64,000 nucleotides of DNA from Sphingobacterium sp. UT-1RO-CII-1 (GTDB lineage: Bacteria > Bacteroidota > Bacteroidia > Sphingobacteriales > Sphingobacteriaceae). The position numbers and the translations under genes are program-made. Under the pieces are notes generated by a model. It was not told the origin of the DNA and made no database searches. It saw only the letters and a program-made list of their open reading frames with translations. The first letter of the stretch is position 1. Each line of letters starts with the position of its first letter. The DNA is taken from NCBI RefSeq assembly GCF_026711005.1, contig NZ_JAPPVJ010000003.1:434001-498000 (forward strand), written 5' to 3'. This document shows, in pieces, positions 19,561 through 28,967 of the stretch.

Positions 19561-21268
19561 ATTTTTCTATTCCTAATCTAGATTTTAAATTATTTTTAAG
19601 CTTCGAATTTTTATAGCCATATAGAAAATAGATACCCAAACCAATAATTAACCAAATAAGAAAAATAAACCAATTACTAGTTCCCAATTCAGTCATTAAA
19701 TACAGGTTGACCAAGATTCCCATTACCGGTAGCAGAGAAAAACTATGTTTAAAGCTCAACACGGCCAACACCAACCACGTCCCCCAAAATACCACTACTA
19801 ATGATTTATGGAGAATTACCTCTTTTGTGCCCAAAGTTTTCCATTCAGCCAGACTATCCTGCCCGTAATAAAACTGCGCTATAGCAGCTACAATAAAACC
19901 TAAGGCAACCAAATATTTACCATTCACATAAGGCACCCGAAATTTAGCCTTTTTAGACAGTCCTGATTTATCCATATATAACACGCCGCCGCATACTAAT
20001 ATAAATGCGAAAAATGTGCCGACAGAAGTTAGGTCAACAAAAAAATCCATTTTCAGAAAAAGGGCCGGTATAGCCACGACAAACCCTGTCACAATAGTTG
20101 CAAATGATGGTGTTTTATACTTCGGATGTATCTTTGAAAACTTCTTCCACAATAAACCATCACGGCTCATGGTCATCCATATCCGGGGTTGAGCTAGCTG
20201 AAAAACTAACAAAGCACTTGTTATCGCTATTACAGATGTCACGGAGATAATACCCGCCATTTGATCAAAACCTACGTATGAAAAAACATACGCTAATGGA
20301 TCTTTCACATTTAAAGCCGTATAATTCACCATACCGGTCAGCACTAAAGTTATCGCCACATACAAAACCGCACATATAACCAAACAATAAATCATAGCTC
20401 TCGGGAGATCCCGCTGTGGGTTTTTACATTCTTCTGCTGTGGTCGATATAGAATCAAAACCGATAAAAGCAAAAAACACCGCAGCAACACCACTCAGCAC
20501 TCCTTTCATACCATTTGGTGCGAATGGTGTCCAATTTTCAGGTTTCACAAAAAAGGCGCCTCCTATAATTACTGCTAAAATAATACCCACCTTAATAATC
20601 ACCATAATATTACTGGCTTTCTGCGACTCCCGAATACCGATATAAACAAGCAGGGTCACAAAAACGGTAATTAGCCCTGCCGGAAGATCAAAAATTATAG
20701 GAATATCACCTATTCTAGGAGCACTTTCATAAGCTTGTACTGCAATTTTATCAATACCTTCCAATTGCTCAGCCCCTATCTTCAACATCTTCTCATGCGC
20801 TTCCAAGGCATAACTAGGCGCCATGGTTAACCATTTAGGGATTATTAAGCCAAAGCCCTCACACATGGACACAAAATATTGAGACCAGGATATTGCTACA
20901 ACCATATTAGAAACAGCATACTCTAACACCAAAGCCCAACCTATTATCCATGCGAAAAGCTCGCCAAAAGCGACATAGGCATATGTATATGCGCTTCCCG
21001 AAACAGGAACAGTACTTGCAAACTGAGCATAAGATAGTGCTGTAAACACACAGGCAAAAGCTACGAAAACAAATAAAAGAGAGACAGCGGGGCCGCCATT
21101 ATACGCTGCCAGACCTATTGTACTAAAGATTCCAGCCCCAACTATCGCTGCAATACCTAACGACACTAAATCGCGAACGCCCAATATTTTTGCCAATCCG
21201 GAACTATGATTTTTAGAATCTTCCAAAATTTGGTCAACGCTTTTCTTCCTGAAAAGTTGATCTTTCAT
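19559..21268 (-). CDS. APC-family amino acid permease
   Basis: 569-residue transporter with about 12-14 membrane helices, of the cationic amino acid transporter (CAT/YfnA) branch. The N-terminal soluble stretch is followed by LVSLGIAAIVGAGIFSTIGLAA near residue 34, the unwound TM1 substrate motif. FAFIGFDSISTTAEECKNPQRDLP near residue 268 is typical of this family. The substrate is probably an amino acid but cannot be named. It is single, between convergent kup and an unknown gene. Confidence 0.87.
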   Translation of the reverse strand: MKDQLFRKKSVDQILEDSKNHSSGLAKILGVRDLVSLGIAAIVGAGIFSTIGLAAYNGGPAVSLLFVFVAFACVFTALSYAQFASTVPVSGSAYTYAYVAFGELFAWIIGWALVLEYAVSNMVVAISWSQYFVSMCEGFGLIIPKWLTMAPSYALEAHEKMLKIGAEQLEGIDKIAVQAYESAPRIGDIPIIFDLPAGLITVFVTLLVYIGIRESQKASNIMVIIKVGIILAVIIGGAFFVKPENWTPFAPNGMKGVLSGVAAVFFAFIGFDSISTTAEECKNPQRDLPRAMIYCLVICAVLYVAITLVLTGMVNYTALNVKDPLAYVFSYVGFDQMAGIISVTSVIAITSALLVFQLAQPRIWMTMSRDGLLWKKFSKIHPKYKTPSFATIVTGFVVAIPALFLKMDFFVDLTSVGTFFAFILVCGGVLYMDKSGLSKKAKFRVPYVNGKYLVALGFIVAAIAQFYYGQDSLAEWKTLGTKEVILHKSLVVVFWGTWLVLAVLSFKHSFSLLPVMGILVNLYLMTELGTSNWFIFLIWLIIGLGIYFLYGYKNSKLKNNLKSRLGIEK

Positions 21269-21362
21269 ATTTGTATAGAATAATTGCTGTTTACTTTTGT
21301 ATCAACAAAGATGATAATTTTAATTTATCTGACAAGCCGACCTCGGTTTTATTGACGTTCTT

Positions 21363-22046
21363 TTATTTCCAGATACTATTTAAAGGAGTAATCGTTTTCA
21401 CCAATTCTTCGGTCTTATCCAGTTCCCCAAGATATGCTGTATAAAGGGTATTATACTCTTCGATATACTCGTCTAATAATACGTATACATCATTTGTTGT
21501 TTTTAGAAACTCCTTTAGGTCTTTATCCAAACTTGTTATATCTACATTGCTATCCTCGGGATGCTTCGTTAATATTTCGTCCAATAGTGTGAAGTTTGCG
21601 GGGTCTATATTTGCTGCTGTTCTTGTAAAATACTTTTGTACAATCTCTCCGTAGAGAGTCTGTTTAGGTCCTAAATGGTCGTAAAATTTTATTAAGTTCT
21701 GTTGGTGTTTATATACTGTATTGCAGTAGTCCCGAAGCTCTATCTGCAGCTTCATATCTAAATCAATGTGCAGGTTGGGGTTTCCAAAATCTATCTGTGG
21801 CTTGTAGAAATTATAAATATTTTCTAACTCTTTTCTACCCCCTATCAGCCTATTTAAATCTATATAGTAGAGCATGGCGTCTGCTTTTTCTTTTTCAAAC
21901 TCTACTTTCATCTGCCACACAGTATTATGTGCATATACATAATTTTGTAATGCTTGTTCCTCTGCTACAGAATAAATACGTTCTTCCTTAAGTTTTAAGT
22001 GGTAAATAATTTCTCGCAGTGGATGTCTTATTAGAATTGTTTCCAT
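21363..22046 (-). CDS. Protein of unknown function
   Basis: 227 residues, hydrophilic, no signal peptide or membrane helix. Helix-rich throughout, with runs such as EEYNTLYTAYLGELDKTEELVK at the end that suggest coiled coil. No family recognised. It lies downstream of another unknown gene on the same strand but is separated from it by a terminator-like hairpin, so cotranscription is uncertain. Confidence 0.6.
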   Translation of the reverse strand: METILIRHPLREIIYHLKLKEERIYSVAEEQALQNYVYAHNTVWQMKVEFEKEKADAMLYYIDLNRLIGGRKELENIYNFYKPQIDFGNPNLHIDLDMKLQIELRDYCNTVYKHQQNLIKFYDHLGPKQTLYGEIVQKYFTRTAANIDPANFTLLDEILTKHPEDSNVDITSLDKDLKEFLKTTNDVYVLLDEYIEEYNTLYTAYLGELDKTEELVKTITPLNSIWK

Positions 22047-22230
22047 TTTTTATCTTTCTGTCCGACTATGCACAAATCTATATTTGCTATTAGCCCTGGA
22101 TTTTACAATTGGTAAACTAAACTTACATAAAAAACCCACATGAATGAAATACAGTATTGAAATTCACATTTATGCAGGTTTTTTTATGTTCATCTGCCTA
22201 GAAAGTTTGACCTATTGGCAGAATCTTTTG

Positions 22231-22274
22231 AAAAAGCAAGCAGAGAAACTTTATACGAAGTTGCCCTGCTTGCC
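22231..22274 (-). terminator. Terminator after the FN3-like gene
   Basis: On the minus strand a GGCAAGCAG...CTGCTTGC stem (arms 22266-22274 and about 22236-22243, with further paired bases inside) is followed by TTTTTC. It lies directly after the stop at 22279. Confidence 0.6.
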
Positions 22275-22278
22275 AGAT

Positions 22279-22899
22279 TCACACGACCACGCAGCGTGCA
22301 GTTTCACTGTAGTTTATCACAAGCGGATCAGAGCTAAGATATGCAGCTCTAAATTCATAGACTTTCAAATACTCGAGATTCGTCAGAAGTGTTTTCGAAC
22401 TAGAACTCAGTACTTTTGTCCACTGCGCTTCTTCATCCGCTTTCCTGTATTCGAACTGGTAGAACCGTGCCGGCTTCCAGTGCTTTACACGAATATGCAC
22501 GCTGTTTGTGCCCGGGTGCAACACTTCAGCGCGCAAGTCAGTCGGTTTTGGTGCTATACCTATAGGTGTGCGGTTGTCTTTTGAGGGGGTAAACCCAGCG
22601 GCTAAAATTAACGCAGGATCGCCTTGCGCAATAGTTTCGACATACAACGATAGGTTGTACAGCAATTTTTTTAGCGCAATTGCGTGCTGGTTTTTTAATA
22701 CCACTTGTCGCATGTCGCGAAACCTAGCTTCTGTCATGCTGCGTTTAAATGTTTCTATTGCCGCCTCCAAATCATCCATAGTTGGGTTGGGCTCTGTGAA
22801 AATACTGGCATTTTCTCTTGTTTTTACCAGTACTGATTCGGCGTAGTGTAGCAGCTTTGCTGCGCTTCCGATTTTTGATAATAATGTTGGCTTTGCCAT
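22279..22899 (-). CDS. Protein of unknown function with fibronectin III-like C-terminal half
   Basis: 206 residues without signal peptide. The N-terminal half (about 1-110) is helical. The C-terminal half has APKPTDLRAEVLHPGTNSV, then WKPARFYQFEYRKADEEAQW and LLTNLEYLKVYEFRAAYL, a spacing of Pro, Trp, Tyr and Leu typical of fibronectin type III domains. Similar proteins occur in Bacteroidota but no function is known to me. The codon use looks more GC-rich than its neighbours. Confidence 0.62.
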   Translation of the reverse strand: MAKPTLLSKIGSAAKLLHYAESVLVKTRENASIFTEPNPTMDDLEAAIETFKRSMTEARFRDMRQVVLKNQHAIALKKLLYNLSLYVETIAQGDPALILAAGFTPSKDNRTPIGIAPKPTDLRAEVLHPGTNSVHIRVKHWKPARFYQFEYRKADEEAQWTKVLSSSSKTLLTNLEYLKVYEFRAAYLSSDPLVINYSETARCVVV

Positions 22900-23071
22900 A
22901 ATAATAAAAATTTAATTAAACCATCTGTTTCATTGTACTACAAACGTAGAGACGAAAAACCTATAAGAGGTGGGGAATCGAGCCAATCTGAAAAACAGAG
23001 CTCACTTTCTGCTGGCTAGATATTATACCTTTAGCATAATTGACTTTGCAAAAAGTTCATTAAGCATCTGT

Positions 23072-23440
23072 AAAAGCTGTTTTTTAGGTCTTTTTTCTCA
23101 TTCTGCAGGCAGAAACTTGTAAACCTTCTGCAGAATATTTCATTCTGCATATACGATGCAGTATTTAGTAGTAGTTTTACGGTGGTCTGGATGCAGAATT
23201 TTCTATTCTGGTGCCACTCTGCTCCTATCTGAGCACACGATGCGGTATTTAGTAGTAGTTTTACGACGGTCTGGATGCAGAGTTTTCTATTCTACTATCA
23301 GTCTGTTTCACTCTGCATGCACGATGCGGTATTCAGCAGTAACTTTAGGTTACTCTGCATGCCGAGCTCTCTCTTATGTTGCCATTCTGCTTCTTTCTAC
23401 GTGCACTGTATTGTGTTTAGCAGTGGTTTGAAGTCAGTTG
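23072..23440 (+). repeat. 84-bp tandem repeat array
   Basis: Units start at 23156, 23240 and 23324, with a diverged copy at 23408 and a much weaker one upstream from 23072. Each begins ATGC(A/G)GTATT(T/C)AG and ends TCTGCA..(A)CG(A). The period is exactly 84 bp, so an open frame of 28-residue repeats (MQYLVVVLRWSGCR type) crosses the array. I read it as non-coding because the frame starts and ends with the repeat. The flanks 22900-23071 and 23441-23486 hold nothing I recognise. Confidence 0.75.
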
Positions 23441-23486
23441 TATGAGGTGTATCAGCTAGGGACAGCTAGGACAAATCAATATACTA

Positions 23487-24485
23487 TCAAGATCGCTTTT
23501 GATAATATGGCATACGTAATCCTAATTGTGCTTGTTGCGTTTGAGCCCTATAATTTCTAGGGCTTTTTTGAAATTTTCGTTTAAATACACTGCTGAAATA
23601 TTTAGGACATGAAAAGTGCAGTGTATAGGCAATATCACTGATCGGTAGTTCTGTAAACATAATTAGCTCACGGGCTTTGTGAAGCTTGAGGTGTAAGATT
23701 AATCCGTTCACTGTGTGCGGCCTGCCTTCGAAGCTCCGTGTTAAACTTCTCACGCTGAGATGCATTGCTGACGCTATTTTTTCTAAGGTTAGATTTTCAG
23801 CATAATGTGTTCCGATGTATTTCACTGCTCGATGATAATTTTGAATATCACTTTGCTCGGGCTCTGGACTTATCGGGCTTTTGTTTTCTTGCAGAATATG
23901 ATTGAGTAGCTTTAAGTTCCATGCCGCCATCATTATTGGCCCGCTATAGGGCAGGAAGTCGAGTTTCCTTAAGGATTCTAAAATACTGATCAGTCGAGCC
24001 GAAACTTTGGCTTTACCCACAGGCCAATCTTGCGTCTGCTTGCTTGCAAACTCTTTGAGAGGGGCTAAAGCTGGAAACTCTTCTGCTAGTGGCTCAAATG
24101 TTAGTTGCCGAAACCTCACTGCAAACAACCAAAATTTTGTTTTATAAATATCTATATCTAACTGATTACGCTTACTGGCCAATGTAAATGTTTCACCATA
24201 TTCGAGGTTAATCTGTGGCTCGACATTGAGTTTATAGTCACCCAGCAGAGCAATAAATATCCAGAGGGAAGGGCTTTCTTGTTTCAAGCTAAGTTTATCG
24301 TTGCCTTCGCTTGCTTGGTCTTTTACTTCTATCCATTGAAAATCATTATTCTTAAAACTACGGTGTCCCAAAGCGGTCTGTATGGTTTGCACAGGCATGC
24401 TATTCAGAAAGGACAGGTAGCCGCTGTATTTTGTTGATGCTGGCACCCCATGCCTAGCTGAGAGATGGGCGAAGTTTAATGACAT
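23487..24485 (-). CDS. AraC-family transcriptional regulator
   Basis: 332 residues. The C-terminal 100 form the double helix-turn-helix of AraC proteins: NLTLEKIASAMHLSVRSLTR near residue 235 and ELPISDIAYTLHFSCPKYFS near 282, followed by FKRKFQKSPRNYR. The N-terminal 200 residues are an unassigned sensor domain. It is transcribed away from the sialidase-like gene across a 377-bp gap, so it may regulate that gene or itself; this is inference from position. Confidence 0.87.
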   Translation of the reverse strand: MSLNFAHLSARHGVPASTKYSGYLSFLNSMPVQTIQTALGHRSFKNNDFQWIEVKDQASEGNDKLSLKQESPSLWIFIALLGDYKLNVEPQINLEYGETFTLASKRNQLDIDIYKTKFWLFAVRFRQLTFEPLAEEFPALAPLKEFASKQTQDWPVGKAKVSARLISILESLRKLDFLPYSGPIMMAAWNLKLLNHILQENKSPISPEPEQSDIQNYHRAVKYIGTHYAENLTLEKIASAMHLSVRSLTRSFEGRPHTVNGLILHLKLHKARELIMFTELPISDIAYTLHFSCPKYFSSVFKRKFQKSPRNYRAQTQQAQLGLRMPYYQKRS

Positions 24486-24862
24486 AATCTAAATAAGTTG
24501 GATAATTAAACCAATATACAGATAAATATAGTTGTTTCACATTGATGGAAGTGTCTTCTGCAGGATAAGCTTGATATATTTTCTGTCGCTATAGCCCGAT
24601 CTATTAAATCGTCAGCGCGCGGGTAAATAGAACCTTAACGACACCCCGCCGTGCACGCGGTTATAGCGGCCGTTCTTTAATTTCATAAATACTAATCAAA
24701 CTTAATTCATGGAGTCAAATTCAACCAAAACAGTTAAACAATATGTTTACTAGTAATAAGATATAAGTTATTTTAATACAAAACATTGAAAATAAACTAC
24801 AATATTTTGGATTGTAGGAATATTACATTTGTATCGTAACTAAACATAAAACTAGACTGATT
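24486..24862. other. Divergent intergenic region
   Basis: 377 bp between the AraC gene (minus) and the sialidase-like gene (plus). It contains a short GC-rich stretch around 24610-24670 unlike the rest and a TACATTTG box at 24824-24831 that could be the -7 element of the plus gene. The -33 element is not clear. No gene is seen. Confidence 0.45.
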
Positions 24863-26014
24863 ATGAAATATCTGTTCATTTCTTTACTAATTGCATCATG
24901 CCTTCTGACATTTGGACAACATAACGAAAGCCAAATTCAACATACCAAAGTGTTTCACGAGAAAGGTATGTATGCTGGCTGGCCCGCCAACCACGGAATA
25001 TGGATATGGGACAATGAAATACTCGTTGGTTTCTCAAAAGGCTACCATAAAGACATGGGGCATAGCAAGCATAATATTGATCGCGACAAACCTGAGGTAC
25101 ATCTTTTTGCCCGAAGTCTAGATGGCGGGGCTACATGGACTATTGAAGATCCCTCCAAGAAAGGTTTAGTATCTCACGGATTCTCTGCAGGCAAAGCACG
25201 AAAAGATATATCCAAACCAAAAAAATTAACACAGAAAATAAATTTCAAACACCCCGATTTTGCAATGACGCTAAGGTCTAACTCAATTTCAGCAGGGAGC
25301 TCTTGGTTTTGGTATTCTTACGATAGAGGGAAAAGCTGGGATGGTCCATTTGAATTAGCACAGCTGAAGCTAAAAGGCACGGCCGCAAGAACAGACTACT
25401 TAATAGATAGTGAAGATCAGTGTACAGCTTTTATTACCGTTGCAAAGGCGAATGGTGAAGAAGGACGAATAGCAGCTATACGTAGCAAAGACGGAGGAAT
25501 GTCATGGAATTTTTTATCGTGGATAGGTGACGAACCTGAAGGCTTCGCTATTATGCCGGCTTCGGTACGCCTATCGGAAACAGATATTATAGTGGCACAA
25601 AGAAGAAGAGAGGAAACTCAGCGGTTTATCGCTTTGAGCCTCTCAAAAGATAACGGACGCACCTGGGAATCTCTGAATAACCCTGTGGAAGATACGGGAA
25701 TAGGCAACCCGCCTGCAATGATCAAACTACAAGACGGTCGGTTATGCTTAGTTTATGGATATAGAGCGGATTACGAAAGTATTCAAAAAGGCACTAAAAC
25801 AAGTGGCATCAGAGCTTTATTGAGTAGTGATAACGGACGGACTTGGAGCAAAGAGTTCGTATTACGCAAGGATGGCTCAGGGCAAGACATTGGTTATTCC
25901 AGAATCGTACAACGTAAGGATGGAAAGATCGTCATCGTTTATTACTTCATGGACAGCATTACAGGACCTGAACGGTACATAGGATCTACAATATGGACAC
26001 CGCCAGCAGAATAA
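24863..26014 (+). CDS. Secreted sialidase-like BNR-repeat protein
   Basis: 383 residues with a signal peptide (1-18, ending LLTFGQ). Five Asp-box motifs (S-x-D-x-G-x-T/S-W) are visible: SLDGGATW, SYDRGKSW, SKDGGMSW, SKDNGRTW and SSDNGRTW, giving a six-bladed propeller of the sialidase superfamily. The N-terminal FRIP-type arginine motif is not obvious, so true sialidase activity is uncertain. No other glycan-utilisation genes adjoin it. A strong terminator follows. Confidence 0.8.
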   Translation: MKYLFISLLIASCLLTFGQHNESQIQHTKVFHEKGMYAGWPANHGIWIWDNEILVGFSKGYHKDMGHSKHNIDRDKPEVHLFARSLDGGATWTIEDPSKKGLVSHGFSAGKARKDISKPKKLTQKINFKHPDFAMTLRSNSISAGSSWFWYSYDRGKSWDGPFELAQLKLKGTAARTDYLIDSEDQCTAFITVAKANGEEGRIAAIRSKDGGMSWNFLSWIGDEPEGFAIMPASVRLSETDIIVAQRRREETQRFIALSLSKDNGRTWESLNNPVEDTGIGNPPAMIKLQDGRLCLVYGYRADYESIQKGTKTSGIRALLSSDNGRTWSKEFVLRKDGSGQDIGYSRIVQRKDGKIVIVYYFMDSITGPERYIGSTIWTPPAE

Positions 26015-26046
26015 AATAATCTTGAGAACTTCGTTTCTCTAAATTT

Positions 26047-26096
26047 TAAATGCACTCACACTGTCTTAGCCTTGACAGTGCGAGTGCATTTAATCA
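26047..26096 (+). terminator. Terminator after the sialidase-like gene
   Basis: 19-bp stem (26047-26065 with 26074-26092) with one mismatch and an 8-nt loop, then AT-rich sequence. Confidence 0.8.
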
Positions 26097-26192
26097 TTTT
26101 CTGCGTGCCTAAAACTAAGCTATAGCGGTATCAGATCTAAGTGAAGAAGGTGTTTAGCAAGCCACTGGTGAGCTAGGGGAAAACACACGGCT

Positions 26193-26444
26193 TCAGTATG
26201 GCTTTATATTCCATTCTATTGGTTTCAATCTATCCGCTACTGTTGTCAAAGTTTTTAGTATGTCCCTTTCGGATGGAAGTTCGCTGAAAACCAATTCGCT
26301 GAAACTTCCTGTGTAAACATCTTTGATTTTATTACAAGTATCTTCCGTATCAGAAAAAATAATTGCTGTCGTTGGGTGATTGCCTAACCACTCATTGTTG
26401 TTCTTGAAACTTATTATGTCATCATTTTCTACTTGCAAAAGCAT
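26193..26444 (-). CDS. Small protein of unknown function
   Basis: 83 residues, acidic, no signal or membrane helix. It starts MLLQVENDDIISFKNNN and contains AIIFSDTEDTCNKIKDVY. No family recognised. It stands alone at the left edge of the island, just beyond the sialidase terminator and directly before a transposase remnant. It could be a real small gene or a fragment. Confidence 0.45.
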   Translation of the reverse strand: MLLQVENDDIISFKNNNEWLGNHPTTAIIFSDTEDTCNKIKDVYTGSFSELVFSELPSERDILKTLTTVADRLKPIEWNIKPY

Positions 26445-26467
26445 TAATCAAAACGCTATTTCGATTC

Positions 26468-26737
26468 ATGAAGTCTAGTGGATTTCATATAGAAGATTCC
26501 CATGTTACTGATCTTGACAGACTCGAAAAATTATTCATGCTTATCTTGATAGCATGACTGTGGTGCTATAAAGTTGGAAACTATATTCATGCACAGATTC
26601 GACCCATTAAAATAAAAAAGCATTAAAGAAAAGCCGTATCAACCATCAAATATGGACTTGATTATATCGCAGAATGTTTATTATCAGGATTCAATAAGCT
26701 AAACATCAATCTAATCCAATTTTTGTCATGTACTTAG
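26468..26737 (+). pseudogene. IS4-like transposase C-terminal remnant
   Basis: A 90-codon frame reads KSSGFHIEDSHVTDLDRLEK, then, after a TGA at 26555, LWCYKVGNYIHAQIRPIKIK, then, after a TAA at 26624, RKAVSTIKYGLDYIAECLL and finally IQFLSCT before a stop at 26735. This is the typical end of IS4-family DDE transposases, from just after the catalytic Glu region. Two internal stops and the missing N-terminal part show it is dead. A repeat found twice more in the island follows its stop codon directly. Confidence 0.8.
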
Positions 26738-26820
26738 ATTATGTTTATAACTCCGTTGCCAAACTCCGTGCTTGACAATACAAGTTTACAGAGCAACGGC
26801 TTAGAAAGCTAAACCTTATA
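26738..26820 (+). repeat. Island repeat, copy 1
   Basis: Starts ATTATGTTTATAACTCC immediately after the transposase remnant, continues through TTGACAATACAAGTTTAC and ends CTAAACCTTATA, overlapping the stop codon of the C39 exporter. Copies 2 (31265) and 3 (32584) have the same orientation. Likely the terminal segment of an IS element. Confidence 0.75.
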
Positions 26821-28960
26821 GATTTAATTCATTCTTCTCGTTTTTCTCATACAGCTGCACTGTCCTATTTTCTAAAAGGTACAATCTATCCGCTATTTCA
26901 CTAATTATACCACGATGCGTGATAAAAAGAATGGATATACAGTGTTCTGTTTTCAACTTTTGGAGCAAAGCGAGGATAAAGGATTCCGTAGTGGCATCCA
27001 GTGCAGAGGTAGCTTCGTCCAACAATAATAATTGTGGTTTTTTATATAAAGCCCTTGCCAAGGCAAGAATCTGCCTTTGCCCACCGGACAGTCTGACACC
27101 GTCATCTCCTAACGGGGTCTGATACCCCATAGGCCACTGAATGAAGAATTGGTGAAATCCATAATTCTCACAGAATATCCGAAACTCTTCTATGGAACAT
27201 GGTTTGTCCATTACTACATTTGAATAAACATTCCCGTTAAAAAGCTTGATGTCCTGCGGTACTGTAGCATAAATTGACCTCCATGCTAAGGTTTTAGTCA
27301 AGTCTTGCGTATGACCATTTACCGACGTACAGCCGCTATCTATTCCGTACAAACCTTGAATAAGCTGTAAAAGCGTACTTTTACCAGCTCCGCTATAGCC
27401 GACAATGCCAACAAGTTCGCCCTTGTTCACTTCTAAATTCACCTTTTCAAGTAATTGCTGCTGCCCCTTGAATCGAAAGCCGACATTTTGCAGGCATAAG
27501 CTGTCAAAGCTTAATTCACGCTGTTCTTCATCGATTACTTCCTCACGCGTATTGGTCAGATCATACATTCTGTTAAAAGCAACCTTAATTTCCTGTATCT
27601 GCAAATTAATCTGTGCCAATCGCACGACCGCAGGTAAAATAGACGAAACCAACGAAATGATAGCAATGATAGTGCCCACGGTCATTTTATCCTGATAATA
27701 CAGGTAAACACACATCGAGATAACAGCTACCGTAATAAAAGAAGCTAATACATCAACTTTAGCGGTTAATTGATTGCCATACTGCCCCAGTTTAAATACA
27801 GCCTTTTGATACAAAGAGAATACGTTCTTGCCTATATCAGCAAAAAATGCATGCGCATGATTCTCTTTAATAGCAGAGATGGCATTCAACGTGTTGATAT
27901 AATAGCTTTCTGTATGAGCATAGGCAGTCATAACCTCCTTTTGACCGAAAACGAACCTTTCCGTATAACTGTATATCAGAAGAATGATGATAGGAATAAA
28001 TATCAGGGTAAGCAGCCCAACGGGCAAAGAATAGACAAACACCGCGACTAAACTAACTATACTGATCAACAGATCAACAACGACATTACCCACCATATAG
28101 TTGATATTGCGTTGGATACGCTGGGTATCATTCAGACGTGCAATCATATCGCCGCTTTTACGGCTGTCATAAAATATCTTGGGCAACCGTAGTATTTTGT
28201 CGATAAAATAGCCTGTTAGCCGTTCATTATAGGCCTGTCCTTGCCTGAGCATCACATGCTGGCGAAGGTATGACAGCAATGATCGGCTCAACAAAACGAC
28301 AAATAGCAAGACCAACCCTACAACAATATATTGGCTGTTTCTATCCGGTAGGAACTGGTCAATCAGCTTTTGGGAAAAAATAGCCGTGGACAAACCAATA
28401 ACAGCAATAAAAAACCCAAGCAGAACACTGATACCCAACAAAGGAACATCTTCCCGCAGATTATCGATAAACCAGGTTCTTTTTTCTTTTGCCAATGATT
28501 TTTCTGCTTGTCGGAAATTATTGTTAGGCGTCATCGTCAATGCGCTTTTGCTTGCCCATAATTTGATGAGCTCATCTGGAGAAAGAAGTTTCAACCCCTC
28601 AGCCGGGTCGCCTAAAATTATCTCTTCTTTACTGGTGGAGTAACCGAGATAAACCATATAATGCAGTCGCTGACCATCCAACAATAGATGGAGAATACAA
28701 GGTTCTTCCTGCTTCAAGAGATGCTCCACATCCATCTCGTAGCCTTCCGCATCCAACCCAAACTCCGAAGCTGCCTGATAAAGCCCAAGCATGCTGGTGC
28801 CGTTTATATTTGTGCCTGTTCCGATTCGAATATCTTCCGAAAAAGCGATACCACCATGCCACTGAATAACGGTCTGAAGAGCTGCCACACCACAGTCGGA
28901 TTGATCCTGCTGTCGGACTATTATTTTTTTCAGCGCCTTAAGGGAATAATTTTTTTTCAT
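26816..28960 (-). CDS. C39 peptidase-containing ABC exporter (bacteriocin processing and export)
   Basis: Dual-function exporter: an N-terminal C39 cysteine protease removes leader peptides, and the ABC part exports the cargo. Chosen start MKKNYSLKALKKII gives 714 residues; an in-frame ATG at 28990 would overlap the redoxin gene by 23 bp. The protease has Q-DQSDCGVAAL (catalytic Cys), RLHYMVYLGY (His) and ILGDPAEG (Asp). A membrane domain of about six helices follows, then Walker A VGYSGAGKSTLLQ, signature RLSGGQRQILALARAL and LLLLDEATSALD. Last gene of the operon starting at 31238. No HlyD-type adaptor gene is present nearby. Confidence 0.92.
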   Translation of the reverse strand: MKKNYSLKALKKIIVRQQDQSDCGVAALQTVIQWHGGIAFSEDIRIGTGTNINGTSMLGLYQAASEFGLDAEGYEMDVEHLLKQEEPCILHLLLDGQRLHYMVYLGYSTSKEEIILGDPAEGLKLLSPDELIKLWASKSALTMTPNNNFRQAEKSLAKEKRTWFIDNLREDVPLLGISVLLGFFIAVIGLSTAIFSQKLIDQFLPDRNSQYIVVGLVLLFVVLLSRSLLSYLRQHVMLRQGQAYNERLTGYFIDKILRLPKIFYDSRKSGDMIARLNDTQRIQRNINYMVGNVVVDLLISIVSLVAVFVYSLPVGLLTLIFIPIIILLIYSYTERFVFGQKEVMTAYAHTESYYINTLNAISAIKENHAHAFFADIGKNVFSLYQKAVFKLGQYGNQLTAKVDVLASFITVAVISMCVYLYYQDKMTVGTIIAIISLVSSILPAVVRLAQINLQIQEIKVAFNRMYDLTNTREEVIDEEQRELSFDSLCLQNVGFRFKGQQQLLEKVNLEVNKGELVGIVGYSGAGKSTLLQLIQGLYGIDSGCTSVNGHTQDLTKTLAWRSIYATVPQDIKLFNGNVYSNVVMDKPCSIEEFRIFCENYGFHQFFIQWPMGYQTPLGDDGVRLSGGQRQILALARALYKKPQLLLLDEATSALDATTESFILALLQKLKTEHCISILFITHRGIISEIADRLYLLENRTVQLYEKNEKNELNL

Positions 28961-28967
28961 TGCAACG

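Noticed and set aside
23156..23431. 91-residue plus-strand frame across the tandem repeat
   Set aside because: Frame exists because the repeat period is a multiple of three; it starts and ends with the repeat, and no promoter or family supports it.
23072..23440. CRISPR array
   Set aside because: Units are contiguous 84-bp tandem repeats with gradual divergence, not short identical repeats separated by unique spacers, and no cas genes are near.
24863..26014. Naming the BNR protein a true sialidase
   Set aside because: Asp boxes define the propeller fold only; the catalytic arginine triad and Tyr/Glu pair could not be assigned confidently.
26738..26820. Reading the island repeat as a sigma-70 promoter because of TTGACA-like sequence
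   Set aside because: This phylum uses a different promoter consensus (TTTG / TAnnTTTG), and copy 1 lies downstream of a gene rather than upstream.
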